From contig NZ_NFZS01000001.1 of NCBI RefSeq assembly GCF_003264855.1, positions 2,108,001-2,172,000 of the forward strand: DNA of 64,000 nucleotides, given 5' to 3'. The notes below the pieces were generated by a model. The model had not been told where the DNA came from. It ran no database searches and saw only the letters and a program-made list of their open reading frames with translations. The stretch's first letter is position 1, and every line of letters begins with the position of its first letter. A program made the position numbers and the translations under genes. Positions 63,031 through 64,000 of the stretch are shown piece after piece. Source of the stretch: Dyella jiangningensis. Its GTDB lineage: Bacteria; Pseudomonadota; Gammaproteobacteria; Xanthomonadales; Rhodanobacteraceae.

Positions 63031-64000
63031 ATGGGGTCAGCACTGCACATCCGGATCGACCGCTCGGCCAAAACCACCTTGGCCGAACAGATCCGCCAGG
63101 GTGTCATCGCGGCGATCAGCAGCGGCGCCCTCGGCCTCGGAGCCAGGTTGCCGTCGTGGATCACCCTTGCTGCGCAGCTGGGCGTGTCGCGGGGGACGGT
63201 CAAGTCCGCCTATGAGCGATTGATCGACGAGCAGGTCATCGTCTCGTCGCGCGCGGGCGGCACCCGCGTGGCGAGCCATCCTCCTGTCGGTCGGATGGTC
63301 GCGCCGGAAGCAGCGCATTCGGCACCTGCGCCGCATCAGCGCCGACTCGCCGTTCCCGCCATTTTCCAGATGGGCGTACCCGCCCCGGACAGCCTTCCCA
63401 AGCCCCTCCTGGCCCGCTTGCGCGCACATGCCGCGCGCATGGAAGTGGAGGCGCCTGCCGTCTATCCCGATCCAGGCGGCGAGCTTGAATTCAGGCGTGA
63501 AATCGCGGCGCACATCGCGTTGGCGCGCGGCCTTGCATGCAGTCCATCGCAGGTATTCATCACTGCCGGTTTCGCTGGTGCGCTTGGCCTGACGCTGAGT
63601 GTGCTGGGCCTGGAGGGTCGCGAGGCGTGGGTGGAAAATCCGGGGTTCTTCCAGAGCCGCAGGGCACTCGAATTCGCACGGCTAGTGCCTGTCGCCGTTC
63701 CCGTGGATGACGATGGTCTGGACGTCCGTTGCGGAATGCGGACATCGCCCGGCGCGGCCCTCGCATTGGTGACGCCCGGCCAGCAGGCGCCACTCGGTGG
63801 AACGCTGTCGCTGGAGCGGCGGCTGGAGCTGATTGCATGGGCTGCGCGCACGGGTGCATGGATCATCGAGGACGACTATCTCGGCGAACTCCAGCTCAAC
63901 CGGCGGGCAGCGCCGGCGCTGGCATCACTCGACAGTGGCGGGCGCGTGATCCACATCGGATCGTTCAGCAAGACAGTGAGCCCCGCGCTCAGGCTCGGCT
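63031..64000 (+). CDS. MocR-family (GntR/aminotransferase) transcriptional regulator, truncated by window end
   Basis: The first 323 residues of a PdxR/MocR-type regulator. A GntR winged helix (LAEQIRQGVIAAISSGALGLGARLPS...LGVSRGTVKSAYERL, residues about 15-70) is linked to a fold-type I aminotransferase-like domain. In that domain IIEDDYLGEL and GSFSKTVSPALRLG are present, with the PLP-binding Lys at 314. The C-terminus lies beyond the window. ATG at 63031. It is divergent from the cupin operon and is its probable PLP-responsive regulator. Confidence 0.93.
   Translation, partial: MGSALHIRIDRSAKTTLAEQIRQGVIAAISSGALGLGARLPSWITLAAQLGVSRGTVKSAYERLIDEQVIVSSRAGGTRVASHPPVGRMVAPEAAHSAPAPHQRRLAVPAIFQMGVPAPDSLPKPLLARLRAHAARMEVEAPAVYPDPGGELEFRREIAAHIALARGLACSPSQVFITAGFAGALGLTLSVLGLEGREAWVENPGFFQSRRALEFARLVPVAVPVDDDGLDVRCGMRTSPGAALALVTPGQQAPLGGTLSLERRLELIAWAARTGAWIIEDDYLGELQLNRRAAPALASLDSGGRVIHIGSFSKTVSPALRLG

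Overview
The window is GC-rich chromosomal DNA from a gammaproteobacterium. The core order trxB - ald - ftsK - lolA - rarA - serS, the GTCATTCCGGCGCAGGCCGGAA intergenic repeats and the GTAGGAGCGC(A)CCCAGTGCGCGA repeats point to the Xanthomonadales, most likely Rhodanobacteraceae (Dyella/Luteibacter/Rhodanobacter-like). This placement is inferred from gene content and repeat style, not from a database search.

Layout. 1-11.6 kb: a DUF1905 protein, a membrane HD-GYP phosphodiesterase, a DUF350-DUF1190-glutathionylspermidine-synthase-like operon, a Tat-exported alpha/beta hydrolase with atypical catalytic residues, two regulators (MmyB-like and GlxA-like), a cysteine hydrolase, aat, a beta-lactamase-fold hydrolase, a PF04339 acyltransferase-like protein and trxB. 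12-17 kb: ald, ftsK, lolA and a DUF1275 membrane protein. 17-29 kb: a very large sensor diguanylate cyclase, then an OmpR-type response regulator/histidine kinase pair followed by a b561-type cytochrome and a heavy-metal RND pump operon (adaptor, permease, DUF3240, outer-membrane factor). The cytochrome gene and the pump operon share an identical split motif, TTAAGC-N6-AAAGCT, which is a good candidate for the regulator's operator. 29-39.4 kb: DUF2339/DUF3999 envelope pair, rarA, a DsbA-fold isomerase, a membrane protein, a repeat-rich gap with an exact 205-bp tandem periodicity, a DHFR-like reductase, serS and a small membrane protein.

39.5-46.9 kb is an accessory island at a serine tRNA. 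A tRNA-Ser 5' half broken just after the anticodon (39524-39562) is followed by a complete tRNA-Ser(UGA) at 39680-39769. Plasmid/ICE-type cargo then follows: an orphan ParA with a small upstream partner, a DUF5343 protein, unrecognised small genes, a dmeF-dmeR cobalt/nickel efflux module with a recognisable operator, an orphan HigA antitoxin and a KorA/TrfB-like regulator. No integrase was recognised and the right end was not found.

46.9-56.7 kb encodes surface and secreted functions on the minus strand: a secreted beta-propeller, a YadA-like trimeric autotransporter, an S53 (sedolisin) peptidase with a terminator-like leader hairpin, and a translationally coupled histidine kinase/response regulator pair. 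57.5-64 kb holds a hypothetical protein, a PD40 propeller protein, a membrane GGDEF protein, a FxLYD-like protein, and a divergent cluster of an HD protein, an AhpD-like protein and a cupin opposite a MocR-type regulator cut by the window end.

c-di-GMP enzymes recur (HD-GYP at 440, GGDEF at 17095 and 59348). Start codons were moved from the longest reading frame where a ribosome-binding site, signal peptide or overlap argued for it; each such choice is stated.
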